64,000 bases of DNA from Saksenaea vasiformis B4078 (taxonomy: Eukaryota > Mucoromycota > Mucoromycetes > Mucorales > Saksenaeaceae): positions 1-64,000 of the forward strand of contig JNDT01001492.1 in assembly GCA_000697055.1 (NCBI GenBank), read 5' to 3'. A program made the position numbers and the translations under genes. Numbering within the stretch: the first letter of the stretch is position 1; each line of letters starts with the position of its first letter. Below are positions 20,870-33,585 of this stretch, one piece after another. A model generated the notes under the pieces. That model was not told where the DNA came from, made no database searches, and was given only the letters and a program-made list of their open reading frames with translations.

Positions 20870-22697
20870 TTATGCTGCGGCGGCGATGGGTGCGGCTGGC
20901 GCTGCTACTGCCTTTTCGTCAGAGACAACTTTCTTTTCTTGTTCCCAGTTGAAGTCTTCAGTAGCAACATCGACGAGCATTTCTGCAATAGCCAAGGAAG
21001 CTGTACATGCGGGAGTGGGTGCGTTACGGACACAGAGAATCTTGCCGTCCATCACCTTGCGTTCCAAAATGTAATCATTTGCTGCAACACCACCGCTTTC
21101 GAAGACTTGAGACATCACACCTGCGAAACTCTCCTCGACCATGTCTTCTGTAAGGCCTGGGACGTATGCTTGAGCGGCTCTCAGGAAAGCACGCTTGTTC
21201 ATGTCCTTGTAAAGTTCACCAATAGAAAGGGAGGGGTTCTTGAGTGCGAAGGCCCAGAGGTTCATGTTTGTGAGAGAGTCAAACAGATCCTTGAATCTGA
21301 ATTCACCAAAGGTGTAGCCTTCTCGTGCAAAGGTCAAGCATGCACCAGGACCAACGATCATTTGAATACCACGACGAGTGTTGACAGTGGGAGTAAAGTG
21401 AACACCGACAGGGATACCTCCACCGCTGGGAACGGGGTAGATGTTCATGCGGCAGATACCACGGTATTCTGGCTTGAGTTGGTAGTAGGTACCTCGGAAG
21501 GTAACAACCTTGGCTTTTCCGGCATCACCACCTGCGAGACCGGCAACACGGTCTGAATAGAAACCAGCGCAAGTAATGACGTTCTTTGCCGACACTTTAA
21601 GAGTGGGACCACGTTGGTTGGGTTCGGAGCCCCAGATCTATGAGCAACAACAATTGCAAGGTTCAGACTCCACTGCATTCCAAAGACCACTTTTTTCTTC
21701 TTTTACCTCAACACGACCATCCTGTCGCTTTTCGAACTTTTGAGCTTCAAAAGCCAACTTAATTTCCGCACGACTAAAAACAAGGTATCAATATTTGTAT
21801 CATACATCGCCACAAAGAAGTCGCCTTACCCAGTTTGGACAATTTCGTTGGCAATGCATTGGGCAACTAGACCAAAGTCGGTAATACCTGTATTTGGAGA
21901 GTACAAGGCCGAATAGGCAACCACATTGGGTTCCAGTTGACGGATCTGATATCAAATAAGGGATAAGTTCAAACCTGTTGTCTATGCACTGGAAGATTCT
22001 TTTATACTAACCTCTTCGCTGTTAAGGATCTGCAAGTCCTTAGTACCGTTCAATGTGGCCGTTTCATAGAGGCGTTCAACAGCCTTGTGTTCTTTCTCAT
22101 CGACAGCAACAATCAACTTTCCACAACGTTCGACTGGCAATTGGTTCTGCTTGCAGTATTCGTACATCAAATCCGCACCACGGACACATGTTTTCGCCAT
22201 ACGAGAACCGGGCTTGTAGTAGATACCAGCGTGAATGACACCGCTGTTGTGTCCAGTTTGATGCGCAGCAACTTCACGTTCCTTCTCAAGAACGGCCACT
22301 GTCATTTCAGGGTAACGTTTCAAGAGCTCACGTGCAGTAGCAAGACCAATGATACCACCACCGACTATGCGATTGACGTGAGTAGGCAGGAAACAATAGC
22401 AAGAACGTGCTTACCAATGACGACATCAAAGTCGGTCTTTCCGTTGTTCTGGGCGAGAGCAGTACGGAATCGTTGCTCTGCAGCAGAACCTCTCAACTTA
22501 GCAAAGCCCTGGTTGACAGGGACATTTTCACCAGGAAGACTTTCCCAGAAGGACAACTTGTGCTGGGATTCGGCGTGCACTCGCTTTGGTTCCGTTGTCA
22601 ACGACATGTAGACAATGCCGGTAGCAGCAAAGGCACCTGCGGCCATGGGAAGGCGGCGGCCATGTTGACGGAAGAGTCTTGCAGATCGAGAAAACAT
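20870..22697 (-). CDS. L-2-hydroxyglutarate dehydrogenase, mitochondrial (FAD-dependent)
   Basis: This DAO-superfamily flavoenzyme oxidises L-2-hydroxyglutarate to 2-oxoglutarate, a metabolite-repair step in mitochondria. Five exons start at the ATG at 22697. An Arg-rich presequence (MFSRSARLFRQHGRRLP) and a hydrophobic segment suggest import and inner-membrane association. A Rossmann FAD motif VVIVGGGIIGLATARELL spans the first intron, followed by VLEKEREVAAHQTGHNSGV and HAGIYYKPGSRMAKTCVRGA, which are signatures of this enzyme. The C-terminal exon (20870-21595) holds ITCAGFYSDRVAGLAG, GGGIPVGVHFTPTVN and VGPGACLTFAREGY. The protein ends in a low-complexity Ala/Pro tail (AVAAPAAPIAAAA), unusual for the family, after the catalytic domain. 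No frame break is seen. Confidence 0.95.
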
Positions 22698-24694
22698 GCC
22701 AGAAGATTTGTTGTTGAAAAAGTGGAAGAGAGGGGTTGACTTTTGATCAGACCAAATCGACCCTATCTTTTATATTTCCCCGTATGGGCAAGGAACCTTC
22801 CACAGGAACGCCAAGTTTACGATTTGCTGTGTGAGATTTTCATGCATGCAGATTGACAAAGGGGTTAATCGGCACAGTGCTCTTAATTCTTTTTTTTTTT
22901 CTTGGGGGAGTAGTGGGGGTGCAAGGGAATCTAATCATAAAAAGACGGGCAAAATTTATCAAGTATAAAGTTGCACGTATCACCTTTGATCTTGTGGCAC
23001 GAATTGGCCCTTTCTGTATTTCCTGGGACATTATCGGTTCAAATGTAAATCTAATTAAAGAAGATATCGTTTCTATTCATTTTTGTTCGAATTGACATCT
23101 GAACTATACGGTAAAGCTTCTTTCCTTCTCTTTTTTCCTTCTAATCATTCCATACATGCAATTGGTACAGGTAGTTATTGTTGCAAACAGACCCTTTTGG
23201 CTACGCTATTTTCTATCAGTATCATTATTATTATTTGTGAGACGATTTAAGAGGATGGGGGGGTTAAGAGACCTTATGACCCAGGATTCATTATAGGGTA
23301 GCACAAGCTTAGGCTCTCAATAGATCTTTTCCGTACAAAAGCGGTGAGTGTACCGAACAGTTGGCGTTTTACATCCAAACGTGATGCATAGGGAAAAAAG
23401 CATAAATCGAAATCTTTTGTTTTTCTTTATTATTTCTAAGTCTTATCCCTGCCTTCTGTTTTCTGAACGCCAAAGTAGATGCTTTTGGAGAAGGAAAAAG
23501 AAACAAACATTTAAGAGGAACTTGATCACTCTGATGTGTGTTACACTGTTTCCTGGTAAGTATCATGACCGCTTCCATACTTGGGTAATACCGATCACAA
23601 AGCGCGCACAGAGCGATGATCATCTTCCTGACAAATAAAATCCAATTGTTTTCTCTTTTGGACAAGATAGCGAAAAGTTACTCCTATCCTCGATGATGCC
23701 CAGGTGATTGGTTAGTGAACCATTCTTCCTTTTAGTATTGTTTTATGATATGCGATAATGAGGTCCAGCGAAATCACCAACTGCAGTCGGGAAAATGACA
23801 ACCTCTTTTAAGGATTGTTTAATATTTTTTACTCTATTTGATCACTCCCCCCAAAAAAAAACGTAACCATGGGCAAAAGCAGTGTACCATCTGACCCACC
23901 TTAAATACGCATGTAAGTCATTCTCTATCTCTCTTTTGTTTGTGCAAATAGGGTCAATGACGACCAATGCATTTCTTAGTGTGCATATGATCTCATCGAG
24001 TGTTTCATCCTTGGAAAGAAGTGAGCCGTGTGAAAGCGTCCCAGTAAGTACATAAACGTCGTACAGTAGAGATGTTTATAAAATCCGTAGTTCTAAAAAC
24101 GAAAACTAAACGAAAAGGAGGAAGGCGATCCGGAACTGCTCACAACAGCAGCAGACGATATCGAAGTAAGACTTACGTACGCGAATTCTGAGCAGTACCG
24201 GTGTTTCTTTTTCTCAAGACAAGAAAATATGCTACACGCGAGGACAATTTCTGTAACTCAACGATATTGGTACTGGAGAGACTTACCTTTGTTTGGAAGC
24301 TCTGTATGCAGAAAGTAGTGAGACGATCTATCGTTTTTGATTTTCTCACCGATCTATGCTGCTAAAAACCTGTTTCCAAAGCGCGATGTACGTAGCAGTA
24401 CGATTGCAATATGACACATCGCGGATAATGTTGAAAAGGGCATTTTACCATGATCAGACAAACCTGGGGTTTCGACGTGATGCATCCCTGTCTGGGAGAC
24501 ATGCAGCTGGGCGAATAGTCGGGGAAAGAAATCAAGAAGGCTGAATGGCTGGTCCGCCGGTACAATTTTAACAATAATAATGCGGACGCCCCATGGATGC
24601 ATTTGTGTTTTGGATATAAACAACGCCACATCCGTCATTTACGGTTTATTTTCTATTATAGAAATGCGACTATTCCTCGGCTATACATATTCAT
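22698..24694. other. Intergenic region without recognised genes
   Basis: No gene is supported here. Short open frames on both strands (22840-23095, 23348-23665, 24354-24638) overlap one another and lack motifs. The part next to 22697 must carry the promoter of the dehydrogenase gene, and a TATA-like tatatttcc lies near 22773. A short ATT microsatellite lies near 23223-23236. Confidence 0.4.
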
Positions 24695-25814
24695 TTACAA
24701 GTACTGTTTTCGCGGAGCTGGTTCCGAATCTACCACTAACTGGATGACGAGGTGCTTACTTCTCTTATAAAACTCGGCAAGGTTGTCGGCGTGTTCCACA
24801 TGGACTTTGCACGGAAGTGAAACTTTGATGGGGTCTCCAGCGCCACTCAACACTAGCCTTGAAGGTTCGATCTCCAGACGCCAGGAAGATGAGTTCTGTG
24901 TTTCCGATTAAGATCTGAACAACAAACCAGCATGGGAACTTACTGTATCTGGCATTGGAACAACAACGTTAACTTGTTTCCCATCATCTATCATTGTTAC
25001 AGAAGGTTTGCATTTCACCTGGGAACCACCTTCTTGTTTTATTGCCGAGATCAGCGACGGCTTTGGAAGACGCAGAATCCGCTTGGGTATCTGGCCCTTG
25101 GAGGCCATTTTTGGCATTGTGAATTCTATGTCCATGCGGTAAGAAACCAGGTAAACTGATCAGATGACTACCTCGTCCAAGTGCCACGGATTGGTCCTCT
25201 TCTACGTGTTCCATAGCCAGCTCCAGCATGTATAGTCTGTAGTCAAGATCTCGTTCGGTGCGCAGGTATGGGCGCGTGTGGATACATATGTCCATGATCA
25301 AACAGGCACTTCCCGCTTTTTTTAATGTAAGAAAAGTCCTGTGCCATCAGCGGTCTAGGTCACTCGGATGGTCCTTACCATTATTGCTTTCAGAACGTGG
25401 CTGTCCAATACTCGCGGGGACTCTGTACGTTGCATTTGGATCACCATTCAAAGCGCTTTCGATCTCTTTTTCAGTGGCCAGCGCTGGCTCGGGAATAGCG
25501 GAGGCGTGACAAATATTGATGTAGACAACTTTGCCTACTTCGTGGGCACTGTTCTTTGAAGAGGTAACAGCTGTTTTACATACAAAACCTGGTTGTGGTT
25601 GGATCGTTACAGTGTTGAAATCCTGTTTGGTTGTTTGGGCTAGCACAGTTGAAGCAAGACGTTGCAATGCATCTGGATTGCTTGCAAAATCGGCGGCGAC
25701 ATGATCCATCAACACATTTTGTTCCTCTTTCGACAATGCATGGAAGTCTTTCGACTTGGGCGTTTGGGAGAACAGAAGAGGATTACTGTCTTCGATCGGT
25801 TCAAGTGTAGGCAT
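24695..25814 (-). CDS. PIH1-domain protein (R2TP/Hsp90 co-chaperone type)
   Basis: PIH1 proteins link clients to Hsp90 and the Rvb1/Rvb2 ATPases in the R2TP complex, acting in snoRNP, polymerase and PIKK assembly. The start is the ATG at 25812-25814 (MPTLEPIEDSNPLLFSQTPK). It follows that the upstream in-frame stretch is leader. Visible are the PIH1 core (QPQPGFVCKTAV, KVVYINICHASAIPEP, YRVPASIGQPRSESNNG), then CLIMDICIHTRPYL and RDLDYRLYMLELAMEHVEE, then a basic linker (GQIPKRILRLPKPSL). A C-terminal CS-like beta domain follows (VNVVVPMPDT, SWRLEIEPSRLVLSG, KVSLPCKVHVE, HLVIQLVVDSE), with the stop at 24695-24697. Exons join across three or four short introns. The substrate and complex are inferred from the family, not from this sequence. 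Confidence 0.88.
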
Positions 25815-28770
25815 GGTTTGGGAAACGAGAGGAAACGGCAGCCGACAAGTGTGTGACTTGGGACCCTCAATCAAGCGGATGGCGGAACTTCCCAAGCTTG
25901 CGATGCGGTTCTTCGTTGAAGCTCTGTTTCAAACAACTAAGTACTTACATGTTTCTCACGGTGTTTAGCCACCTATTCTAAGACGATTTGCGGGCTCCTT
26001 GTCTATTAGTTGTTTTGCTAGGTAAGAAACAGAAGGGCTCTCGGTGATAGCAACCGTATATCTAGACCTCTAAAATGCGTCTTCTCCTAATTGCATGGCG
26101 AACGTTATCGTCGACAGATGGTTCAGCATTTACTTGCATCCGTCCATCACAACATGTTTCCGTTTCCTTTTTGAGTATGTAGATTGTGGCTGACTGTGTC
26201 ACCATTAAAAAAGTCGCTGGAGTTGCATAGAAGAAATGGAAACCGAAGTCTATGTATGAGGTGAGTGTTCCTCTTAATGATGTGCATTCTTTACGTAAGT
26301 ATGGTGCTGCATTTATCTCCTCGCCAACTACGCTTGACATATTCTATTCGCCGGTAAGTGTAACAGGAAACTTCGTTAGGAAAAATATGAGGAAAACAAC
26401 AATAATAATTAACACATGACATACATGCATACAGATAAGTACTGTAGCTGTTTGCGAATGCATGATACAGTACATCATTTACATGGTTAAGTACTATAGT
26501 CACGATTTATGTTACACGTGCCCGCGGTGTTATTGTTTTTTGAATTGACATTACGTTTCATTTTTGGTAACACGGATCAAGCATAGCAAAATATGAGTCC
26601 GCAGAAGGACTTATAACTTAATCCTGAATGAAACTCGTGGAGATAACCATAGAAAATATTTTTTGGGATAACACGATTTGTACCTTCTTGTAACTGATCC
26701 TGCAGAGGAACAAGGTCATGGAACGTCAAGGGTACCTTACTCAGCATATCTTCTGCATGAAATTGATTACAGACAAAACGCCCAACAGTGCATATTTTAT
26801 TTTCCAATAACATGAAAATTCCAGAAAGATGGCAGTGAAAACTCAAATCTGATGTTGCCTTGAGTATTTAAAGAATTTCATATGCAAACAAGAGATCAAA
26901 CACAATGGGAAAATTTTTGTCCTTCTACGAAGAGCAAATCGATATCACTACAGTAGCTTGAAGCAAATGGATAATAGTGCGTTCAATATAGGACTGCCGA
27001 GTCGACTTGTCATCTACAAATGATACGGATGCGTAAAGCAGGCTAACTCCCGTCTAGTTGTATTAAAAACCTTCACTCTGATACGTTTGCTCCCTTGAGC
27101 AGTCTTCTCCTTAACGTTGGATCCGAGCGTGACGGAGATCTCCTTGTTATGCTTCGTTTTTACGATCTGAAACGGGAATTTCACGATCTGATAAGAACTC
27201 TGTATCATTCTTGGTTTGGCATGCACATCTAACTCCGTCACATTTACCACATCTCTCGTCTAACCTTCTTTACTGTTTATTGCTTTAAATAAAGTTTTCA
27301 TTTATTCGGGCGAGAGAAAGCTGCTATGCATCATTCTTGCATCGGTTAAACTACAAAAACCGTATGAATTTGATAACCAATAGACAAAAAAATTGCCCAA
27401 GTAGCACAAAATGATGTGTGCTTTGCTGACGCTCGCACATTCTCTGCTGCCTGCCGTCCGCCTGTATATCGGTTATGCTTAACTAAACCATGCTTTTGTT
27501 CTCAATGAAGATTCCAAGGTACAAAATAGAACAATTAGACACGAGAAGTCAGGGATACTTGGGTGGAACTTGTTATTGAATAAAAGCGTCCGCTCGTTTT
27601 TATTAGTAAATCATTTGTGGACACTGAAAGAGGGGAACATATTCTATGATTGTACAAAAGATCTGGATCATGCTTCTAAGACTTACAGTTCATACCCGAT
27701 TTCCTTAATACAATATCCATCAGTAGGTGATCATGAAAAAGGTCGATGAATTCCATTGAATAAAGTAATGGGAGTAGGCGCTAATATGGAAGCTATTCAA
27801 AATCCAGTCTGTTCTTTAGATAACCTTCGAGAGGAGCTCGGCAACTGTTATGGTAATATATAGATCACTGGGACAATCCGTCTGAGCATTGGGAAGAAAA
27901 TGATGTCAAGTACGGCATAGTCGTTATATGTAGCCTATCTGAAAAACTGTTGAAAGAAGCTCGTAGTGTGGCAGATGCCGAATGGCGATGGAAGCCGCTC
28001 CACAATTGTCGTTGCTAGGTAATTCTTAAATGAACAGTATTGGTGGTAGAAGCCATTTCCTCCTTAAACTGTGTCAGAAGTTTTTCGTTGTAAAAAATCC
28101 TCGCTGATTTCGACGTGATGCTCATAGGCATTACGCTGACGCTGGGCCCAATGTGCACCGTGGATTTGGCGCAGATCGTCGAAGAGCTGGTAAAAAGCAA
28201 GTTCATTGTGTTCGAACCTAGCACAAGCTTATTTTTAATCTTTTGTTTTTCATCCGAATCGGGAATCATCATGACAGGAATTCCATGATATTTGCTTTGA
28301 GAAGGCGGGTAGGATGCGACGGACGATTCTGCATGATGGTCGATGGACCCGTGCCTGCCGTTTACTTCTGCAGTCATTAAAAATGCTATCATTCGCTTAC
28401 TAGTTGCACAATCCGTGTGTAGCTGTACAACTGACCACAGCAGATTTGTGTGAGACCTGAGTCAAATACTTCACCGAGCTTTAGGTACACAGACTCAACG
28501 ATAATGTCACACATCGGAGATCTGTTGTTATCTTACTGTCTGGGACTCAGGGAGTTGCAACTTACAAAGTAGCAAACGGCTTCGTCCTCCTTTATTAAAC
28601 TCCACTGACTGTTGGAGTTTAGTTAAAGCACTTGTTTCCAATGAGCCAAACGTATCCACTTGTGGAGAACCGTTCTCTTCTATGATGGAGAAGGGGAAGT
28701 AGAACAACTAGGCGATTACGCCACATTGACTGACTTCGAGTATGTGAAGTTGACAGCGCATGTCGACAAG
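25815..28770. other. Gene-poor region, unidentified open frames on the minus strand
   Basis: No gene is recognised in these 3 kb. Open minus-strand stretches occur at 26062-26340, 26577-26846 (PLTFHDLVPLQDQLQEGTN), 27014-27250 (EISVTLGSNVKEKTAQ) and 28015-28392. The last is 125 residues and protein-like (VLGSNTMNLLFTSSSTICAK, VHIGPSVSVMPMSITSKSAR). They may be pieces of one decayed gene, possibly a beta-sandwich protein, but I cannot join or name them. Confidence 0.3.
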
Positions 28771-28782
28771 CTGATTGAAATT

Positions 28783-28819
28783 GTGGGTGTGCGGTCGTGT
28801 AAGGTGTAGCTCCTAAGAG
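28783..28819 (+). repeat. Dispersed repeat copy B
   Basis: This is the partner of 3997-4033 (31 of 37 bases identical). It lies about 90 bp upstream of the broken Fanzor-like coding sequence and in the same orientation, which fits an origin inside the same element. Confidence 0.5.
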
Positions 28820-28902
28820 ATCTGCTCATTTTTTTTCCTATAAGAAGATGAAAATGAAAAATGAAAATAAAAACCAATTTATCACACAAATTGGGCGTGT
28901 GA

Positions 28903-29340
28903 AGATAAGTGACATCAAGTTAAGTGTCTCAAGATAACAAGCCTCCGTGCCATCTTTCTGTTTGCTTATGTCGAGAATGTTGTTTGCGTCGGAGATCGCA
29001 CATTTGATCGAGGAACTTTGCGAGGAAGGCAAAGCGGCCAAAAAAGGACATTCAGTCGGTACTCAATAAAGTGGAAGTTGGGCACAGGCTTATCATGGCT
29101 CCTGTGAACGAATACTATATGAGCAAAGTGTGTAGCACATGTAGGCTGTAGTCATTGGAAAACGTCCCTGTGGAAGAATCACAATTGCACTCTGTTGTGT
29201 TCTGCAATCGATGCCAACGGACGTGGCAACGAGATAACAATGCTGCCAAAAATATCCATGCTTTAGCTATCTTGGCTATCGAGAGCAATCATGGCGGCGA
29301 GAGTCAGCCGGTGGTGTTTCGTGAATGCAAGCAAGAGTAA
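28903..29340 (+). pseudogene. Broken Fanzor-like (eukaryotic TnpB-family) C-terminus
   Basis: The signature end of a TnpB/Fanzor protein is visible but interrupted. One frame reads LFAYVENVVCVGDRTFDRG and TLRG (about 28950-29030). A second frame reads GHRLIMAPVNEYYMSKVCSTC (about 29075-29140), the 'vdEy.TSk.C..C' block that opens the zinc ribbon. A TAG at about 29149 then breaks it. The third block has the second ribbon pair FCNRCQRTWQ followed at once by RDNNAAKNI (about 29200-29255), the RuvC-III motif with its catalytic Asp. Frame changes plus the stop make it a dead copy unless introns restore it. Only the last third of the protein is present. I did not find the N-terminal half upstream. 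Confidence 0.7.
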
Positions 29341-29690
29341 TCGGGGCGACAAGAGCTCGCGATGATTACACACTTGTTTTATATTTCAGGCTGTTCTAAA
29401 TGCCTTATTCATTACCAAACATTGAGCGATTTTGCATTAATTCCATATGATAGTAGAGTGTCCATATCGCGAATTCCACATCATAAGAAACGGTGTGTCA
29501 CCTGTTCGAAGTAAATGTGTCATACTTTCGGTAGATGTAATGACTTCCTTTAGATACTGCACCACAGGGACCTTGCAAGTTAAGGGGAAAGATACATTGA
29601 TATGGACAACCGTGACCTCCTTATTGCTGTCCCCAAAGCAAATTCTTTCAAATGCGGCCTTTATTTTTGAGCTTCTGTTAAACCGCTGAG
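29341..29690. other. Spacer before the TMEM33-like gene
   Basis: An open minus-strand frame of 90 residues (29437-29709; VVHINVSFPLTCKVPVVQYL) overlaps the start of the next gene and has no recognised relative. The region must hold the promoter of the TMEM33-like gene. Confidence 0.3.
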
Positions 29691-30781
29691 ATGACCGACC
29701 AGCTGCCACTAAACGAACGGATTTTGGCCATCGTCAAGGTAATGGGCACAGATGCAACGCGCACGCGTATTAAACATTCAAGTAGCATCCCCAATTCTAT
29801 TGGTGGTGTGGTCATGTCTGCCTCGTTTGCAATGCAGCCCTTTACTTCACATCAGTGCTTTCGTTAAACGCAAACTCAGCTTATTATCGACGTGCTTATC
29901 TTGGCGCATTGTTGTCTTACGGTGTTGTCGTATGGAATTCCACTGGGGTAAAGTGCTTTTTGGCATAGTGATCGGTCAAATGACGATCTTCGCTGCTGAT
30001 GGTAATGAAGGCGCGGAAGAAGGGACAGATAGCAAGGGGAATAAGAGGATCAGAACAGCAGCGGATTATATGCGAACACATGTGCCCCCAATTCAAGAAA
30101 GAACTCGATATTGATTCTGTACAAATTGTAGCTACCTAAAGCGCTGGACATGGAGATTTTCCAAGATGAAAACGTGCAGTACCTCGCGGTGGCCTTCTAT
30201 TGGTACTCGTACCAACCTATTACAGGTAAAAAAGAAAAAGAAAAAGGCATGTTTTACTGACGCTGTTACAGTGACACTGGTGCCATTCTTTACTTTCTCT
30301 ATCTTCCATATGTCAGCGTATCTTAGAACAACCATTCTTCCTTTATTTTCTTCAACGCATAACTCAATCGTCAGCCAATTAGACGACGCAATTAGGCAAT
30401 ACACGGAAGAATATAATGAATTAGCCATGCAGTTTGCCGCTTACGTAGAGGTGATCGGTGTGATGACTAGGCTGATATTTGGTGTCCTCCTGTAAGTAGC
30501 CCAGAATCATGCAACGATATCCTGATATCCCTTTCCTCTCCTTTAGATTTCGGACATCCGTACTGGCATTAATTGTATTTAGTCATTTTCTACGACTTCG
30601 ATACTACTTGTCACCTTATACCAGAGATGCAGTTCATGCTGCAACAGCTTATTTAGATCAGCTGCTGTTATCATCTCCCGCTGATCCACGTGTGCCTCAG
30701 GTTGTATCGACAGCTTATGCAAACATTAAAAGCATCGTGATCCGATATGGTGGGACGACTTCGGCCGTCCAAAGTGAATAA
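29691..30781 (+). CDS. TMEM33/Pom33/Tts1-type ER and nuclear-envelope membrane protein
   Basis: Members shape tubular ER and support nuclear pore distribution. Five exons (29691-29738, 29786-29947, 30132-30225, 30272-30491, 30547-30781) join cleanly. They read MTDQLPLNERILAIVK, then HPQFYWWCGHVCLVCNAALY, NANSAYYRRAYLGALLSYGV, DMEIFQDENVQYLAVAFYW, VTLVPFFTFSIFHMSAYLRT, AMQFAAYVEVIGVMTRLIFG, FRTSVLALIVFSHFLRLRYY, ADPRVPQVV and SIVIRYGG. These are the family's conserved blocks in order, with three or four membrane helices. Intron 2 (29948-30131, 184 nt) is three times the usual length here and purine-rich. The gene ends only 38 bp before the start codon of TYW3 on the same strand. Confidence 0.93.
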
Positions 30782-30819
30782 ACTAGCCGTCACGTTTGTT
30801 GGCTCACCTCTTTTCTCTC

Positions 30820-31722
30820 ATGTTGGATGAATTCTTGTCTCGAAAGCACCAAGTAGTGTCATCACTCGTTGAAGCCCTTGATCCTGAACGAAGGGATAAG
30901 TCACCAAAGGGATTCGTCGATGCACCTATCTTGAATCTCATTCACATCATCAATGAACATCCTCATTACTATACTACTAGTAGTTGCTCGGGAAGGATAG
31001 CAGTATACCGTGAAGGCACTGATGATGGTGCTGAGAAGACAACGAAAGGTGGAAAATGGCTTTACGTAACACATGATCCAGTGGAAATACCCGACTCAGT
31101 CGATGACAGCTGGATCATTCAGTTATTATTTGGATCTGACAATCAGCGCGTGGTGTTCGACAACCTGGTCGATCCAGGAAATATCCTGCAGCGGCAGCTG
31201 ATCTACTTCAAGTTTGAACCCTTGGTAAAGTAGAAAGGACGACAGGAAAAAGGCGTGGACTAACGCTTGTTCAAGATTCTGCATGTGGAAGCATCTAGCC
31301 AAGATACATCGATGCGTCTTACTAGCTTAGCTTATCAGGCAGGCTACCAGAACAGTGGGATGACACCTTCTCGGACGCGACATATGTTAGCTATCCGAAG
31401 TACGCACAAGCTAGATACACCTATCGCTTATGTAGATCCCGACACCAGCAAGATCCGCTGTCTCGTAAGCCCCACTTATTTACGTTTACTGGTGGATATG
31501 TCGAACGAAAAATTTGAACAGAATATGGAACGCATGAAGGCTTTCGAATTGATGATGCAGGACGAAGTGGATCGTGCCAACACGGTGACACGTGCAGAGA
31601 CAAAGGAAGAACGTAGAGAGAGAAAAAAGAAGGAGGGGATTGCGCGGCAACAGGCGCTGTCGCAACAGGAAAAGTCGAAACAAGCAGTGGAGGATGATTT
31701 AATCGATCTCCATTTGGAATAA
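30820..31722 (+). CDS. TYW3: TYW3-type tRNA wybutosine-synthesis methyltransferase
   Basis: TYW3 methylates N4 of the tricyclic guanine intermediate at position 37 of tRNA-Phe on the way to wybutosine, using S-adenosylmethionine. The start ATG (30820) opens MLDEFLSRKHQVVSSLVEAL. Signatures are GFVDAPILNLIHIINEHPHY and YTTSSCSGRIAVY, the S/T..SCSGR motif of the family, followed by GGKWLYVTHDPV. One intron (about 31225-31275) then leads to ILHVEASSQDTSMRLTSLAY and QAGYQNSGMTP. The last 70 residues are a charged coiled-coil-like tail (ETKEERRERKKKEGIARQQA). Total length is about 283 residues, near the family norm. It converges on the ubiquitin-eL40 gene. Confidence 0.95.
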
Positions 31723-31916
31723 ACAAATTGAAGCATACACATTGATGACCAACTCACGTTTGACGCGGTGCACTCATCCACGTGTACACAAGATCTTAAG
31801 ATAAGCCTTCTTAGTTCACCTGAAAGACCAGTATACTTTTTGGTTTTATTGATAGACATGCAGTAAGACGACGTATAATCCTCGAATACATGACATATAC
31901 ATGAGGCACATAACCC

Positions 31917-32493
<577 letters not shown>

Positions 32494-33585
32494 GGCGATG
32501 CTAATAAGATTGGGTATGCGTGTTTAGTCGTATTCGGATGGATTGATGCATCGTAGGCTGCGCGATGCTCACCTTGCAAGATGAAGAGGGAGACGAAAGG
32601 ATCGCCGGCGTGATGGAGAGAGTTAAGCCAGTCGTTCGACGCAATCCAGCCGCACATCCCGCAAACGACGTCAATAAAATCAGCCAATCATTTAATTTTT
32701 ATACCTCCGGACGCCGTAGCATTCCGGCTCCATCCCGGAATCAGCAAAACAGGGCCCGACGGATGGGTTGGCAGGAAGGTCACTACTACCTTACCACTGC
32801 CGGAGTGGGTATGGGAGAACCGAATCATAGCTGGAACCTGTAGCTTGCTGAAGTTCCAAAAACCCCCTACTCTATCCAATAGACATTGCCGAAAACTCCA
32901 AGAAACCCTGCTCTGTTCAATAGATCTACAAGAAAACGTTAGCATTTTCTCTTTTACACGAAAACAGTACTTACGACGAAGATACCAGCTGATATCCGCT
33001 TCGCTCACTCCACCAGTGAAGACTCGATATTGCAATGTGTGGCCCACCACAATGAACGACAATGATGGTAGAATGCTCGTTGTAGGAAAATATATCGCGG
33101 CTTTCTGGGCACTCCTGGGGAAACATCGATCATTTTCATTTGCGAGACAATGATTCTGATCATTTTGAGTATTTCCGAGAAGTTTGCAAATAGTGAAGGC
33201 TTTTTTTTTCTATTTGGTACAAATTAAAATTTCCTTCGTTGCTCCTGACTAGCCAGGCAGAAAATGCGTGGACTTGACTACGTAACTGTACATAACAAAA
33301 GTACATTTTATTTTAACAATGAAATTACCTTATTTTCTTTACTGACAGCCACAAGTAATGTCTGCTGATTGTTTACAAAAGCAACGACAAGCAGTAATAT
33401 CTGTTTTACTGGCAGACATGGACTGTCATTTGAACGATCTTCTGCAGCATACTGCAGATAATGCGGTGCTGACCACACCTTGTATACGCACTTGTTGTCA
33501 ACCACAATAAATCATCAAGGGTATAAAAGCGCATAATCCACAGCTCGCCTACTACTGTTGTATTGTTCTTATTATTCTTTACACG
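32494..33585. other. Spacer between ubiquitin-eL40 and chitinase
   Basis: No gene is recognised. A plus-strand frame at 32565-32843 and a minus-strand frame at 32688-33062 overlap and lack motifs. A direct-repeat-like pair, (c/t)(a/c)atagacattgccgaaaactccaagaaaccct against aatagatctacaagaaaac, is too weak to call. The chitinase promoter probably lies in 33400-33585, where gtataaaagcg at about 33520 is a good TATA box some 65 bp before the start codon. Confidence 0.4.
33520..33528 (+). promoter_or_regulatory. TATA box of the chitinase gene
   Basis: The sequence gggtataaaagcg stands about 60 bp upstream of the chitinase start codon at 33586. It is the clearest TATA element in the window. The assignment is by motif and distance. 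Confidence 0.5.

Noticed and set aside
20813..21556. Plus-strand 247-residue open frame, Cys/Val-rich
   Set aside because: It is the antisense shadow of the last exon of L-2-hydroxyglutarate dehydrogenase, whose protein is clearly conserved.
29948..30131. Purine-rich open stretch read as an extra TMEM33 exon
   Set aside because: The family sequence continues directly from the exon ending VVVWNSTG to the exon starting LPKALDMEIFQDENVQ, so this is an intron.
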